Both the position numbers and the translations under genes were made by a program. A model generated the notes under the pieces. The model was not told the DNA's origin, searched no databases, and saw only the letters and a program-made list of their open reading frames with translations. From JACCYI01 sp036389195 (GTDB lineage: Bacteria > Actinomycetota > Thermoleophilia > Solirubrobacterales > Solirubrobacteraceae): a stretch of 14,483 nucleotides of DNA. Below are positions 1 through 6,712 of this stretch, one piece after another. The stretch covers positions 1-14,483 of the forward strand of contig DASVQH010000406.1 in NCBI GenBank assembly GCA_036389195.1. Direction: 5' to 3'. How positions within the stretch are numbered: the first letter of the stretch is position 1; each line of letters begins with the position of its first letter.

Positions 1-2
1 GC

Positions 3-1022
3 ATGCCCGAGGCCTACGCGGGCCGAGGCACCGCCGGCCTGCTCGGCGCCGACCGCCCGGCACCGCTCGCGCGCCGGCTGGGCGCCCGGGTGATCCGCAT
101 GAACGTCCCCTGGGCCGCGGTGGCCGGTGCGGCGCCCCGCGATCCGCCGGACTGGCGCCGCTACGACGAGGCGGTCGATCGCGCCCGCGCCGGCGGGCTG
201 CAGGTCCAGCTCACGCTGACCGGGCCCGCGCCCGGGTGGGCGACGGCGAGCGGCCGGCGTGGCACCCTGAGGCCGGATCCGAAGGCCTACGGCCGGTTCG
301 CCGGCGCGGCGGCCGGCCACTTCCACCGGCGGGTCGTCCGCTTCTCGATCTGGAACGAGCCGAACTGGCACTCCTCGCTGCGGCCGACGCGGACCGCCGC
401 CGCCCAGTACCGCCGCCTCTACCGGGCCGGCTACCGCGCCATCAAGCGCGCCGATCCGGCGGCGCCGGTCCTGTTCGGCGAGCTGGCGCCGATGGCCCGG
501 CCCGAGGCGGCGATCTCGCCGCTGCGCTTTCTGCGGGCGGTCACCTGCCGCGACCGCCGCCTGCGGCCCGTCCGGCCCTGCGCCCCGCTGCGGGCCGACG
601 GGTTCGCGCACCACCCCTACACGCTGCGCTGGAGCCCCGGCTACCCCGGGCCCGGGCGCGACGACGTGACCACGGGCTCGCTGTCGCGGCTGACCCGCGT
701 CCTCGACGCCCTGGCTCGCCGCCGGGCGCTGCGCGGCCCGCGCAACCGGCCGCTCGGCATCTACCTGACCGAGTGGGGCTACCACGCGGACTCGCGCCGG
801 CTGCGCGAGCCCGTGCGCTCGCGCTACATCGTCGAGGGGCTCGCGCGGATGCGCGCCCACCGGCGCGTCCGGCAGGTGATCTGGTATCAGCTCGCCGGGC
901 CGCCTCCCGCGCGGGAGCGGATCTGGGACACCGCGCTGCTCGACGCCGACGGCCGCCGGCGGCCGGCCTTCGCCGCCGTGCGGAGCTTCTTCCGTCGGCG
1001 CGGGGCTACCCGACCCGGATGA
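3..1022 (+). CDS. Clan-A glycoside hydrolase (cellulase/GH5-GH39-like TIM barrel), probably 5' incomplete
   Basis: The visible 339 residues look like a TIM-barrel retaining glycosidase that would hydrolyse a beta-linked polysaccharide or glycoside; the substrate cannot be told from sequence. The pattern is clan GH-A: a beta strand ending in RMNVPW (residues 32-37), the general acid/base motif IWNEPNW with Glu119, a HHPY segment (203-206), and the nucleophile strand YLTEWGY with Glu257. The first in-frame ATG is at base 3, but relatives begin with a signal peptide and a first barrel strand that are not seen here, so the true start is probably upstream of the window. The stop overlaps the end of the convergent secreted-protein gene by 17 bp, leaving no room for a terminator. 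The family assignment is solid at clan level and weak at family level. Confidence 0.72.
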   Translation: MPEAYAGRGTAGLLGADRPAPLARRLGARVIRMNVPWAAVAGAAPRDPPDWRRYDEAVDRARAGGLQVQLTLTGPAPGWATASGRRGTLRPDPKAYGRFAGAAAGHFHRRVVRFSIWNEPNWHSSLRPTRTAAAQYRRLYRAGYRAIKRADPAAPVLFGELAPMARPEAAISPLRFLRAVTCRDRRLRPVRPCAPLRADGFAHHPYTLRWSPGYPGPGRDDVTTGSLSRLTRVLDALARRRALRGPRNRPLGIYLTEWGYHADSRRLREPVRSRYIVEGLARMRAHRRVRQVIWYQLAGPPPARERIWDTALLDADGRRRPAFAAVRSFFRRRGATRPG

Positions 1023-1650
1023 CCGTCCCGTAGATCAGGCAGCTGGCCGCCGGCTGGCCGCGCCCGTCCTGGCGGATCGTGCCGTTGATGAGCAGCGAGG
1101 TGCCGCGGCGCTGCACCTGGAGCTCGAAGGTGTTCGAGCCGCCGATGTTGATGCCGGTCACCGTCCCGTTGGCCAGCGGGAAGATGTCCGCGTCGTCGTT
1201 GCCCTTGCGCTGGGTGACGTTGATGGTCTCGCCCGACTGGTTGACGAACTGGATGGTCGAGAACGGGTCCTCGACGGCGACCTTCGGGTTCTGGTCGACG
1301 CAGTTGGCGGTCAGCGTGCCGATCCCGCCAGCGCCCCCGAACGGCTCCTGCGCGCCGACGGCGTTGTCGGCCACCTCGAACGCCTTGCCGAAGCTGTCGG
1401 CCACCGCGACGTCGGAGAGGAACTTCGCGGGGATCCGGCCCTTCTCGGGCCCCTTGCTCGCGGTGGCCACCAGGTTGCCGGCCGCCTTGCCGAGGGACTT
1501 CGACGAAGAGACGGCGTCCTTGCCGTCGACCTTGCCCGCGTTGCGGGCGTAGGACACCGCGGCGACGCTCGTCCCGCCGAGCGCGACGAACAGGGCGACC
1601 GACGCGACGCACATGGCGGGCGACGGCCACGAGAGCTTGACCTTCATCAT
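1006..1650 (-). CDS. Small secreted protein with ALGGTS-type signal segment, function unknown
   Basis: A 214-residue protein starting MMKVKLSW. Residues about 12-32 form a hydrophobic segment (SVALFVALGGTSVAAV) that looks like a signal peptide or N-terminal anchor, followed by a Lys/Gly/Ala-rich stretch with VDGKDAV. Similar N-termini are common in predicted exported proteins of Solirubrobacterales-type actinobacteria (family knowledge). The C-terminal half is rich in Asn, Thr and Gly (INVTQRKG, INIGGSNTFELQV, SLLINGTI) and looks beta-rich. Two cysteines (117 and 204) could form one disulfide in the exported protein. The frame is open further upstream, but AGGAGG lies directly before ATG-ATG, so I place the start at 1650; the second ATG at 1647 has the better Shine-Dalgarno spacing. 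The gene converges with the glycosidase and diverges from the PLP enzyme. No enzymatic motif is seen. Confidence 0.75.
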   Translation of the reverse strand: MMKVKLSWPSPAMCVASVALFVALGGTSVAAVSYARNAGKVDGKDAVSSSKSLGKAAGNLVATASKGPEKGRIPAKFLSDVAVADSFGKAFEVADNAVGAQEPFGGAGGIGTLTANCVDQNPKVAVEDPFSTIQFVNQSGETINVTQRKGNDDADIFPLANGTVTGINIGGSNTFELQVQRRGTSLLINGTIRQDGRGQPAASCLIYGTVIRVG

Positions 1651-1651
1651 G

Positions 1652-1657
1652 CCTCCT
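1652..1657 (-). promoter_or_regulatory. Shine-Dalgarno AGGAGG fixing the start of the secreted protein
   Basis: On the minus strand AGGAGG is followed by one base and then ATGATG. Spacing to the second ATG (1647) is four bases, closer to the usual optimum than the one-base spacing to the first ATG (1650). This rules out the longer open frame reaching back to 1836. Confidence 0.7.
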
Positions 1658-1660
1658 GTG

Positions 1661-2818
1661 ATGGATTCCAGACGCGCTTCGCAACCCGGCCCGGCCGAAG
1701 ACGGAGCGGCCCGCCGTTCGTGGGGAGACGCGACGCGCGCCGTCCACGCCGGCCTGCCGCCGGCCGTGCAGGGCGAGCCGCTGCTCCCCGGCCCGGTCCT
1801 CGCCGCGCCGTTCCACCTCAGCGGCGCGCCCGACACGGCGCCCTACGGCTACGGGCGCGACGGCAACCCGACCTTCACGCACCTGGAGGCGGCGATCGGC
1901 GAGCTGGAGGGCGGGGAGGCCCTGACGTTCGCCTCGGGGATGGCCGCCGCGGCCGCGGTGGTCCTCGGGCGCCTGCGCCCCGGGGACGTGCTCGTCGCCC
2001 CGCACGACGGCTACCCCGGCATCCGCAAGCTCGCCGCGGAGCGCCTGGAGCCGATCGGCGTGCAGGTCCGCTTCACCCGCACGTCGACCGAGGAGATCGT
2101 GACCGCGACGCCCGGGGCGACGCTGGTCTGGGTCGAGACGCCGAGCAACCCGCGCCTGGATGTCTGCGACCTGCGCGCGGTGGCCGCCGCCGCCCGTGAG
2201 GCCGGCGCGCTGCTGGCCGTCGACAACACGGTCGCCACGCCGCTCGGGCAGCGGCCGCTCGAGCTCGGCGCCGACTTCTCGATGATGGCCGCCACCAAGA
2301 GCCTGGCCGGGCACTCCGACCTGCTGCTCGGCTCGGTCGCCGTGCGCGACCCGGCCCACGCGGAGGGACTGCGCGCCTGGCGCACCCAGGCGGGCGCGAT
2401 CCCCGGGCCGTTCGAGGCCTGGCTGGCCCACCGGTCGCTCGCCACGCTCGAGCTGCGCCTCACCCGGCAGTCCGACAACGCGCTCGCCCTGGCGCGCGCG
2501 CTCGCGGAGCACCCCGCGGTCTCCGACGTCCGCCACCCCTCCCACGATCCCGTCGCGGCCGGGCAGATGGCGCGCTTCGGCGCGCTCGTCGGCTTCACGC
2601 TGCCGTCGGCCGAGGCGGCCGAGGCGTTCCTCGCGCGCGCCGAGCTGGTGGTCGACGCGACGAGCTTCGGCGGCGTCCACACCACCGCCGAGCGCCGCGG
2701 GCGCTGGCGGACCGACGCGGTGCCCGAGGGCTTCATCCGCCTCTCGGCCGGCGTGGAGGACGCGCAGGACCTGCTCGACGACGTGCACCGCGCGCTGGAG
2801 GGGGCGAAGCCGTCCTGA
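1661..2818 (+). CDS. Cys/Met metabolism PLP-dependent enzyme (cystathionine gamma-synthase/lyase-like)
   Basis: A 385-residue fold-type I PLP enzyme of the Cys/Met metabolism family, expected to act in the cytosol on cystathionine or a related sulfur amino acid. Seen: WGDATRAVHAG near the N-terminus (21-31), YGYGRDGNPT (62-71) corresponding to the family's YxxRxGNPT, the PLP-ring contact region FASGMAA (90-96), ETPSNP (159-164), AVDNT with Asp188 for the pyridine nitrogen, and ATKSLAGHSD with the Schiff-base Lys213. The C-terminus has SFGGVHTTAE where relatives have SLGGVESL, and ends in the typical RLSAGVEDAQDLLDD. ATG 1661 is the first start past the divergent gene; no Shine-Dalgarno is visible, and a start at 1649 or 1613 would overlap that gene. 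Synthase, gamma-lyase and beta-lyase cannot be separated by eye. radA follows after 21 bp. Confidence 0.85.
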   Translation: MDSRRASQPGPAEDGAARRSWGDATRAVHAGLPPAVQGEPLLPGPVLAAPFHLSGAPDTAPYGYGRDGNPTFTHLEAAIGELEGGEALTFASGMAAAAAVVLGRLRPGDVLVAPHDGYPGIRKLAAERLEPIGVQVRFTRTSTEEIVTATPGATLVWVETPSNPRLDVCDLRAVAAAAREAGALLAVDNTVATPLGQRPLELGADFSMMAATKSLAGHSDLLLGSVAVRDPAHAEGLRAWRTQAGAIPGPFEAWLAHRSLATLELRLTRQSDNALALARALAEHPAVSDVRHPSHDPVAAGQMARFGALVGFTLPSAEAAEAFLARAELVVDATSFGGVHTTAERRGRWRTDAVPEGFIRLSAGVEDAQDLLDDVHRALEGAKPS

Positions 2819-2826
2819 CCCGGACC

Positions 2827-2832
2827 TAGGGT
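2827..2832 (+). promoter_or_regulatory. Putative -10 element TAGGGT for leaderless radA transcript
   Basis: TAGGGT fits the actinobacterial -10 pattern TANNNT and ends seven bases before ATG 2840, which would put the transcript start at or next to the start codon. No good TTGACA-type -35 is visible. The same arrangement occurs before disA, cysS and the SCP2/hydrolase gene, which raises its credibility. Confidence 0.45.
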
Positions 2833-2839
2833 GGGGGGA

Positions 2840-4204
2840 ATGGCGCGCTCCTCCACACGCTTCGTCTGCTCGGGCTGCGGCCACGAATCCCCGAAGTGGC
2901 ACGGGCAGTGCCCCGGCTGCAACGAGTGGAACACCCTGGTCGAAGAGGCCGCGCCGGCAGCCGGGCGGGCCGCGGCGGCGCGCCGAGGCGCCGCCGCCGC
3001 CGTGCGCCCCGTCGCGCTGGCCGACGTGCGCTCCGAGTCGGTCGCCCGCCTGCAGACGGGCATCGGGGAGCTCGACCGCGTCCTCGGCGGCGGGCTCGTG
3101 CCCGGCTCCCTCGTGCTGCTGGGCGGCTCGCCCGGCATCGGCAAGTCGACGCTGACCTCCATGGCCCTCGGCAACCTGGCCGGCGCCGGGCGGCGCACGC
3201 TCTACGTCTCGGGCGAGGAGTCGGCCGCACAGATCCGCCTGCGGGCCGAGCGGCTGCCGGGCGCCGCGCTGCAGGTCCCCGTCCTCGCCGAGACGGACCT
3301 CGACACCGTGCTGGCCACCCTGGAGGCCGAGCGCCCGGAGGTCGTGGTGATCGACTCGGTGCAGACGCTCGTGGCGTCCGAGCTCTCGGGCGCGGCCGGC
3401 TCGGTCGGCCAGGTGCGCGAGGTGGCCGACCGCCTGACCCGGCTGGCCAAGTCCCGCGGCATCGCCACCATCCTCGTCGGCCACGTGACCAAGGAGGGCG
3501 CGCTGGCCGGCCCGCGCGTGCTCGAGCACCTCGTCGACTGCGTGCTGCAGTTCGAGGGCGAGCGCGAGCGCTTCTACCGGACGCTGCGGGCGCTGAAGAA
3601 CCGCTTCGGCTCGACCAACGAGGCCGGCGTGTTCGAGATGCGCCAGGGCGGCCTGGTCGAGGTCGCCGACGCGTCGGCCCGCTTCGTCGGCGAGGCGACG
3701 CGGGCGCCCGGCAGCGTCGTGCTTGCGGCGATGGAGGGCTCGCGGCCGCTGCTGGTCGAGGTCCAGGCGCTGGTCTCGCCGTCGGAGATGGTCCCGCCGC
3801 GCCGGGTCTGCACCGGGATCGACCGCAACCGGCTCGCGTTGGTCCTGGCCGTCCTGGGCCGCCACGCCGGCATCGGCGCCGGCACCGCGGACGTGTTCGT
3901 CAACGTGGCCGGCGGCGTGCGGGTCGACGAGCCGGGCGCCGACCTGGCCGTCGCCCTGGCGGTGGCCAGCGCGGCGCGCGGCGTGCCGCTGGCCGGCGAG
4001 GCGGGCAAGCCCGTGGCGTGCTTCGGCGAGGTGGGGCTGACGGGCGAGCTGCGGTCGGTCGCCCACGCCGACCGGCGGATGGCCGAAGCGACGAAGTTCG
4101 GCCTCACGCGCGTCGTCGGCCCGGAGGCCGGGACGCTGCGGGCAGCCGTCCGCGCGGTGCTCCCGAACGCGCGCCGGGGCGGGCAGGAGGCCCTCGCCGC
4201 CTAG
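2840..4204 (+). CDS. radA: DNA repair protein RadA (RecA-like branch-migration ATPase)
   Basis: RadA (Sms) processes recombination intermediates by ATP-dependent branch migration. All family domains are present in 454 residues: a C4 zinc finger (Cys10, 13, 24 and 27 in CSGCG and CPGC), a RecA-like core with Walker A GGSPGIGKST (95-104) and Walker B VVVID (168-172), the RadA signature KNRFG (253-257), and a C-terminal Lon-protease-like domain ending near RRGGQEALAA. ATG 2840 is preferred over GTG 2831 because of the -10-like TAGGGT, which overlaps that GTG. The linker between zinc finger and core is Ala/Arg-rich. disA follows after 88 bp; the pair is also adjacent in Bacillus and Mycobacterium, where both relate to genome integrity and DisA is modulated by RadA. 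Confidence 0.97.
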   Translation: MARSSTRFVCSGCGHESPKWHGQCPGCNEWNTLVEEAAPAAGRAAAARRGAAAAVRPVALADVRSESVARLQTGIGELDRVLGGGLVPGSLVLLGGSPGIGKSTLTSMALGNLAGAGRRTLYVSGEESAAQIRLRAERLPGAALQVPVLAETDLDTVLATLEAERPEVVVIDSVQTLVASELSGAAGSVGQVREVADRLTRLAKSRGIATILVGHVTKEGALAGPRVLEHLVDCVLQFEGERERFYRTLRALKNRFGSTNEAGVFEMRQGGLVEVADASARFVGEATRAPGSVVLAAMEGSRPLLVEVQALVSPSEMVPPRRVCTGIDRNRLALVLAVLGRHAGIGAGTADVFVNVAGGVRVDEPGADLAVALAVASAARGVPLAGEAGKPVACFGEVGLTGELRSVAHADRRMAEATKFGLTRVVGPEAGTLRAAVRAVLPNARRGGQEALAA

Positions 4205-4228
4205 GCCCTTGACACGTATGCAAGGCCC

Positions 4229-4254
4229 GGATTCCGCGCTACAGCGCGGAATCC
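4229..4254. repeat. Perfect 12-bp inverted repeat between radA and disA
   Basis: GGATTCCGCGCT, two bases AC, then AGCGCGGAATCC, with no mismatch. As RNA it would fold into an 11-bp stem with a TACA loop. It lies 24 bp after the radA stop and upstream of the putative disA -10. No T-run follows on either side, so it is not a classical intrinsic terminator. It could be a U-tail-less actinobacterial terminator for radA or a palindromic protein-binding site controlling disA. The pattern is certain and the role is not. Confidence 0.6.
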
Positions 4255-4280
4255 GCTGCATATGAGCGGTTCGGGCCTGC

Positions 4281-4286
4281 TAAGAT
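4281..4286 (+). promoter_or_regulatory. Putative -10 element TAAGAT for leaderless disA transcript
   Basis: TAAGAT fits TANNNT and ends six bases before GTG 4293. There is no Shine-Dalgarno before this GTG (GGCCCT only), consistent with initiation on a leaderless mRNA. The region just upstream is less GC-rich than its surroundings. No convincing -35 is found at 16-19 bp. Confidence 0.5.
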
Positions 4287-4292
4287 GGCCCT

Positions 4293-5408
4293 GTGGTCAC
4301 GCCGCGATCTGGTGAAGAGCTCTCTGAGCTCGAAGCGCGGCAGGAGCCCCGGATGGTCAAGGCGCTGGAGATGGTCGCGCCCGGCAGCGCCGTCCGCGAG
4401 GGCATCGACAACATCGTCGACGCGCGCACCGGCGGGCTGATCATCATCGGCGATCCCGACGAGCTGAACTTCCTGTTCAGCGGCGGCATCAAGCTCGACA
4501 TCGACTACTCGCCGGCGATGCTCTACCAGCTCGCCAAGATGGACGGCGCCATCGCGCTGAACACCCAGGCGACCAAGATCGCGTGGTGCAACGTCCAGCT
4601 GATGCCGGACCCCACGATCCTCTCGTCGGAGACCGGCACGCGCCACCGCACCGCCGAGCGCGTCTCCAAGCAGACCGACGCCCTGGTGATCGCCGTCTCC
4701 CAGCGCCGCGACGTCGTCTCGCTCTACGTCGACGGCACCAAGTACATCCTCGAGGACATCCCCGTCGTGCTCGCCAAGGCCAACCAGGCGCTGGCGACCC
4801 TCGACAAGTACCGGAGCCGCCTCGACCAGGTGTCGACGCGCCTCACCGCCCTGGAGTTCGAGGGCGGCGTCACGCTGCACGACGTCCTGACGGTCCTCCA
4901 GCGCGCGGAGCTCGTGACGCGGATGGCCGTCGAGATCGAGCGCTACATCGTCGAGCTCGGCACCGAGGGCCGGCTGATCGAGATGCAGCTCGAGGAGACC
5001 ATGGTCGGCGTGGCCGCCGACAAGGCGGCGCTGCTGCACGACTACCTGGCCGAGCCGCGCGAGGACGCCTTCGCCGTGGCCCAGGACGGCATCGCGCGCC
5101 TGCCCCACCAGGACCTGCTCGACTTCGGTCGACTCGCCGAGCTGCTCGGCTACGACCGCAAGGTCAACACGCTCGACTATCCCGTCTCGCCCCGCGGCTA
5201 CCGGATCCTGGGACGGATCCCCCGGCTGCCCAAGCTCGTCGTGCAGAACATCACGCGCGAGTTCCGGGGTCTGGACGAGATCCTCGCCGCGACCGACCCC
5301 GAGCTCGAGGCGGTCGACGGCGTGGGCGAGATCCGTGCGAAGGACATCCGCGAGGGCCTTCGCCGGCTGCAGGAGATCAACCTCGTGGACCGCTATCTGC
5401 AGACGTGA
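4293..5408 (+). CDS. disA: DNA integrity scanning diadenylate cyclase DisA
   Basis: DisA condenses two ATP into the second messenger c-di-AMP and scans DNA for lesions as an octamer. The 371-residue length is normal. The DAC domain spans about residues 20-150 and carries both catalytic signatures, DGA (84-86) and GTRHRTAER (115-123). A helical spine follows, then a C-terminal helix-hairpin-helix DNA-binding region with VDGVGEIRAKDIREGL (about 324-339). GTG 4293 is chosen because TAAGAT lies six bases upstream and no alternative start fits the family N-terminus. carD begins 30 bases after the TGA in the same reading frame, with no stop in between. The enzyme looks intact. Confidence 0.97.
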   Translation: MVTPRSGEELSELEARQEPRMVKALEMVAPGSAVREGIDNIVDARTGGLIIIGDPDELNFLFSGGIKLDIDYSPAMLYQLAKMDGAIALNTQATKIAWCNVQLMPDPTILSSETGTRHRTAERVSKQTDALVIAVSQRRDVVSLYVDGTKYILEDIPVVLAKANQALATLDKYRSRLDQVSTRLTALEFEGGVTLHDVLTVLQRAELVTRMAVEIERYIVELGTEGRLIEMQLEETMVGVAADKAALLHDYLAEPREDAFAVAQDGIARLPHQDLLDFGRLAELLGYDRKVNTLDYPVSPRGYRILGRIPRLPKLVVQNITREFRGLDEILAATDPELEAVDGVGEIRAKDIREGLRRLQEINLVDRYLQT

Positions 5409-5426
5409 CACGACGTCGCGAAGAAC

Positions 5427-5434
5427 AAGGAGGA
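5427..5434 (+). promoter_or_regulatory. Shine-Dalgarno AAGGAGGA preceding a non-canonical carD start codon
   Basis: AAGGAGGA is the strongest ribosome binding site in the window. Its GGAGG core ends five bases before ATC 5439, the ideal distance for initiation there. The next canonical in-frame start, GTG 5520, is more than 80 bases away. This site is the main reason for placing the carD start at a codon that is not ATG, GTG, TTG or CTG. Confidence 0.75.
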
Positions 5435-5438
5435 CACC

Positions 5439-6026
5439 ATCACCGACACCGCTGAACAGTTCGAAGACGTCGAGATCACTCGCGAGACCGAGCACATCGA
5501 CTACCAGATCGGCGACCACGTGGTCTACCCGCATCATGGCGCCGGTCAGGTGCTCAAGAAGGAGACCAAGGACATCCTTGGCGAGAAGCGCGAGTACCTG
5601 ACGATCAAGATCCTGCACAACGACATGACCGTCATGGTCCCGTGCGAGAACGCCGGCAAGGCCGGCCTGCGCCGGGTCATCGACGAGGAGACCGTCAAGA
5701 AGGTCCTGTCGGTGCTCACCGACGACGTCTCCGAGATGCCGAAGAACTGGAACCGCCGGTTCAAGCACAACCGCGACAAGATCAAGACCGGCGACATCTA
5801 CGAGCTCGCCGAGGTCGTCCGCAACCTCGCGCTGCGCGAGCAGGACAAGGGCCTCTCAACCGGCGAGAAGCAGATGTTCACGCGCGCCAAGAAGATCCTC
5901 GCCTCCGAGCTGATGTACGCGCTTGAGATGGGCGAGGACGAGGCCGAGGCACACCTCGACAAGCTGCTCTTCGACTCGGGCGAAGAGAAGCTCGCGACCG
6001 CCGGCGCGGCCGCCGAGACCGAGTAG
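5439..6026 (+). CDS. carD: CarD-family RNA polymerase-binding transcription regulator, apparent ATC start
   Basis: CarD binds the RNA polymerase beta subunit and stabilises the promoter open complex at many actinobacterial promoters. From ATC 5439 the product is 195 residues: an acidic 20-residue leader, an RNAP-interaction (Tudor-like) domain beginning IDYQIGDHVVYPHHGAG (20-36), then the helical DNA-binding domain with PKNWNRRF (Trp104 matches the minor-groove Trp of the family), EVVRNLALREQDKGLSTGEKQM and ASELMYAL. An acidic tail of about 30 residues extends past the roughly 160-residue mycobacterial protein. No ATG, GTG, TTG or CTG occurs in frame between the disA stop and GTG 5520, which would cut into the first conserved strand. 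A perfect Shine-Dalgarno sits before ATC. The identity is secure; the start codon is unusual, or a base substitution or sequencing error. Confidence 0.9.
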   Translation: MTDTAEQFEDVEITRETEHIDYQIGDHVVYPHHGAGQVLKKETKDILGEKREYLTIKILHNDMTVMVPCENAGKAGLRRVIDEETVKKVLSVLTDDVSEMPKNWNRRFKHNRDKIKTGDIYELAEVVRNLALREQDKGLSTGEKQMFTRAKKILASELMYALEMGEDEAEAHLDKLLFDSGEEKLATAGAAAETE

Positions 6027-6051
6027 CCCCGCGGTCCCACCGGATCCGCAG

Positions 6052-6705
6052 ATGGACGCGGCCGCCATCCTGGTGGCGGCCGGCAGTGGCGAACGCCTTG
6101 GTGCCGACCGGCCCAAGGCGTTCGTCGTCGTGGGCGGCCGGCCGCTGCTGGCGTGGTCGGTCGACGCGATCCGCGCGGCGGGCATCGAGCGGATCGCCGT
6201 CGCGCTGCCCGAGGGCCACGATGCGCCTGCGGGCTGCGAAGGCGTCCGCGGCGGGGCGACGCGCTCGGAGTCGGTGCGCGCCGCGCTGGCGCTGGTCGAG
6301 GGGCATGCCGGGCGCGTCGTCGTCCACGACGCCGCGCGCCCGTTCGCCGATCCCGCGCTGTTCGGGCGCTGCCTGGCGGCGCTCGAGGACGCCGACGCGG
6401 CGATCGCCGCCGCCCGCGTGACCGACACGGTGAAACGCGCCGGGGCCGACGGGGTGGTGACCGAGACGCTCGACCGCTCGCAGCTGTGGGCCGTGCAGAC
6501 GCCGCAGGCGTTCAGGACCGCCGCGCTGGCCGCCGCGCTCGCCCAGCCCGACGAGGTGCTGCGCGCGGCCACGGACGACGCCGCGCTCGTCGAGCGGGCC
6601 GGCGGACGGGTGGTCGTCGTCGAGTCCGGCCCGGCCAACTTCAAGGTGACGACGCCGCACGACCGCGAGCTGGCCGAGCTCCTGCTGGCCCGGCGGCTAC
6701 CGTAG
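6052..6705 (+). CDS. ispD: 2-C-methyl-D-erythritol 4-phosphate cytidylyltransferase IspD
   Basis: IspD transfers CMP from CTP to MEP, the third step of the non-mevalonate isoprenoid pathway. The 217-residue protein has the nucleotide-binding loop LVAAGSGERLGADRPK (7-22, with Arg15 and Lys22), HDAARPF (92-98), TPQAFR (150-155), ATDDAALVE (173-181) and the C-terminal FKVTTPHD with Lys198. These match the family throughout. ATG 6052 directly precedes the first beta strand (AAAILVAAG), as in relatives; no Shine-Dalgarno is visible. It starts 25 bp after carD, so the genes are probably co-transcribed, as in mycobacteria where carD, ispD and ispF are consecutive. Here ispF is two genes further on. 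The SGNH esterase begins seven bases after the stop. Confidence 0.96.
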   Translation: MDAAAILVAAGSGERLGADRPKAFVVVGGRPLLAWSVDAIRAAGIERIAVALPEGHDAPAGCEGVRGGATRSESVRAALALVEGHAGRVVVHDAARPFADPALFGRCLAALEDADAAIAAARVTDTVKRAGADGVVTETLDRSQLWAVQTPQAFRTAALAAALAQPDEVLRAATDDAALVERAGGRVVVVESGPANFKVTTPHDRELAELLLARRLP

Positions 6706-6712
6706 TCGCCTC

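Noticed and set aside
4209..4214. TTGACA after the radA stop as the -35 of a disA promoter
   Set aside because: No -10-like hexamer lies 16-19 bases downstream; that position falls in the inverted repeat. The nearest TANNNT (4281) is too far away.
887..4261. Minus-strand open frame of 1124 residues
   Set aside because: It is antisense to the PLP enzyme and radA, Arg/Ala/Gly-rich with no recognisable domain, and typical of the stop-poor shadow frame in very GC-rich DNA. Only the part at 1006-1650, in a different frame, is a real gene.
4239..5768. Minus-strand open frame of 509 residues opposite disA and carD
   Set aside because: It is the complement of strongly conserved disA and carD coding sequence and has low-complexity Leu/Asp/Val/Gly composition without a family match.
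5520..6026. carD starting at GTG 5520
   Set aside because: It would remove the IDYQIGDH part of the first conserved strand and ignore the strong Shine-Dalgarno at 5427-5434; GTG here is the codon for Val28 in DHVVYPHHG.
6698..6703. TACCGT as a -10 for a leaderless SGNH transcript
   Set aside because: It ends nine bases before the ATG and overlaps the ispD stop region. The spacing differs from the other four cases, so it may be chance.
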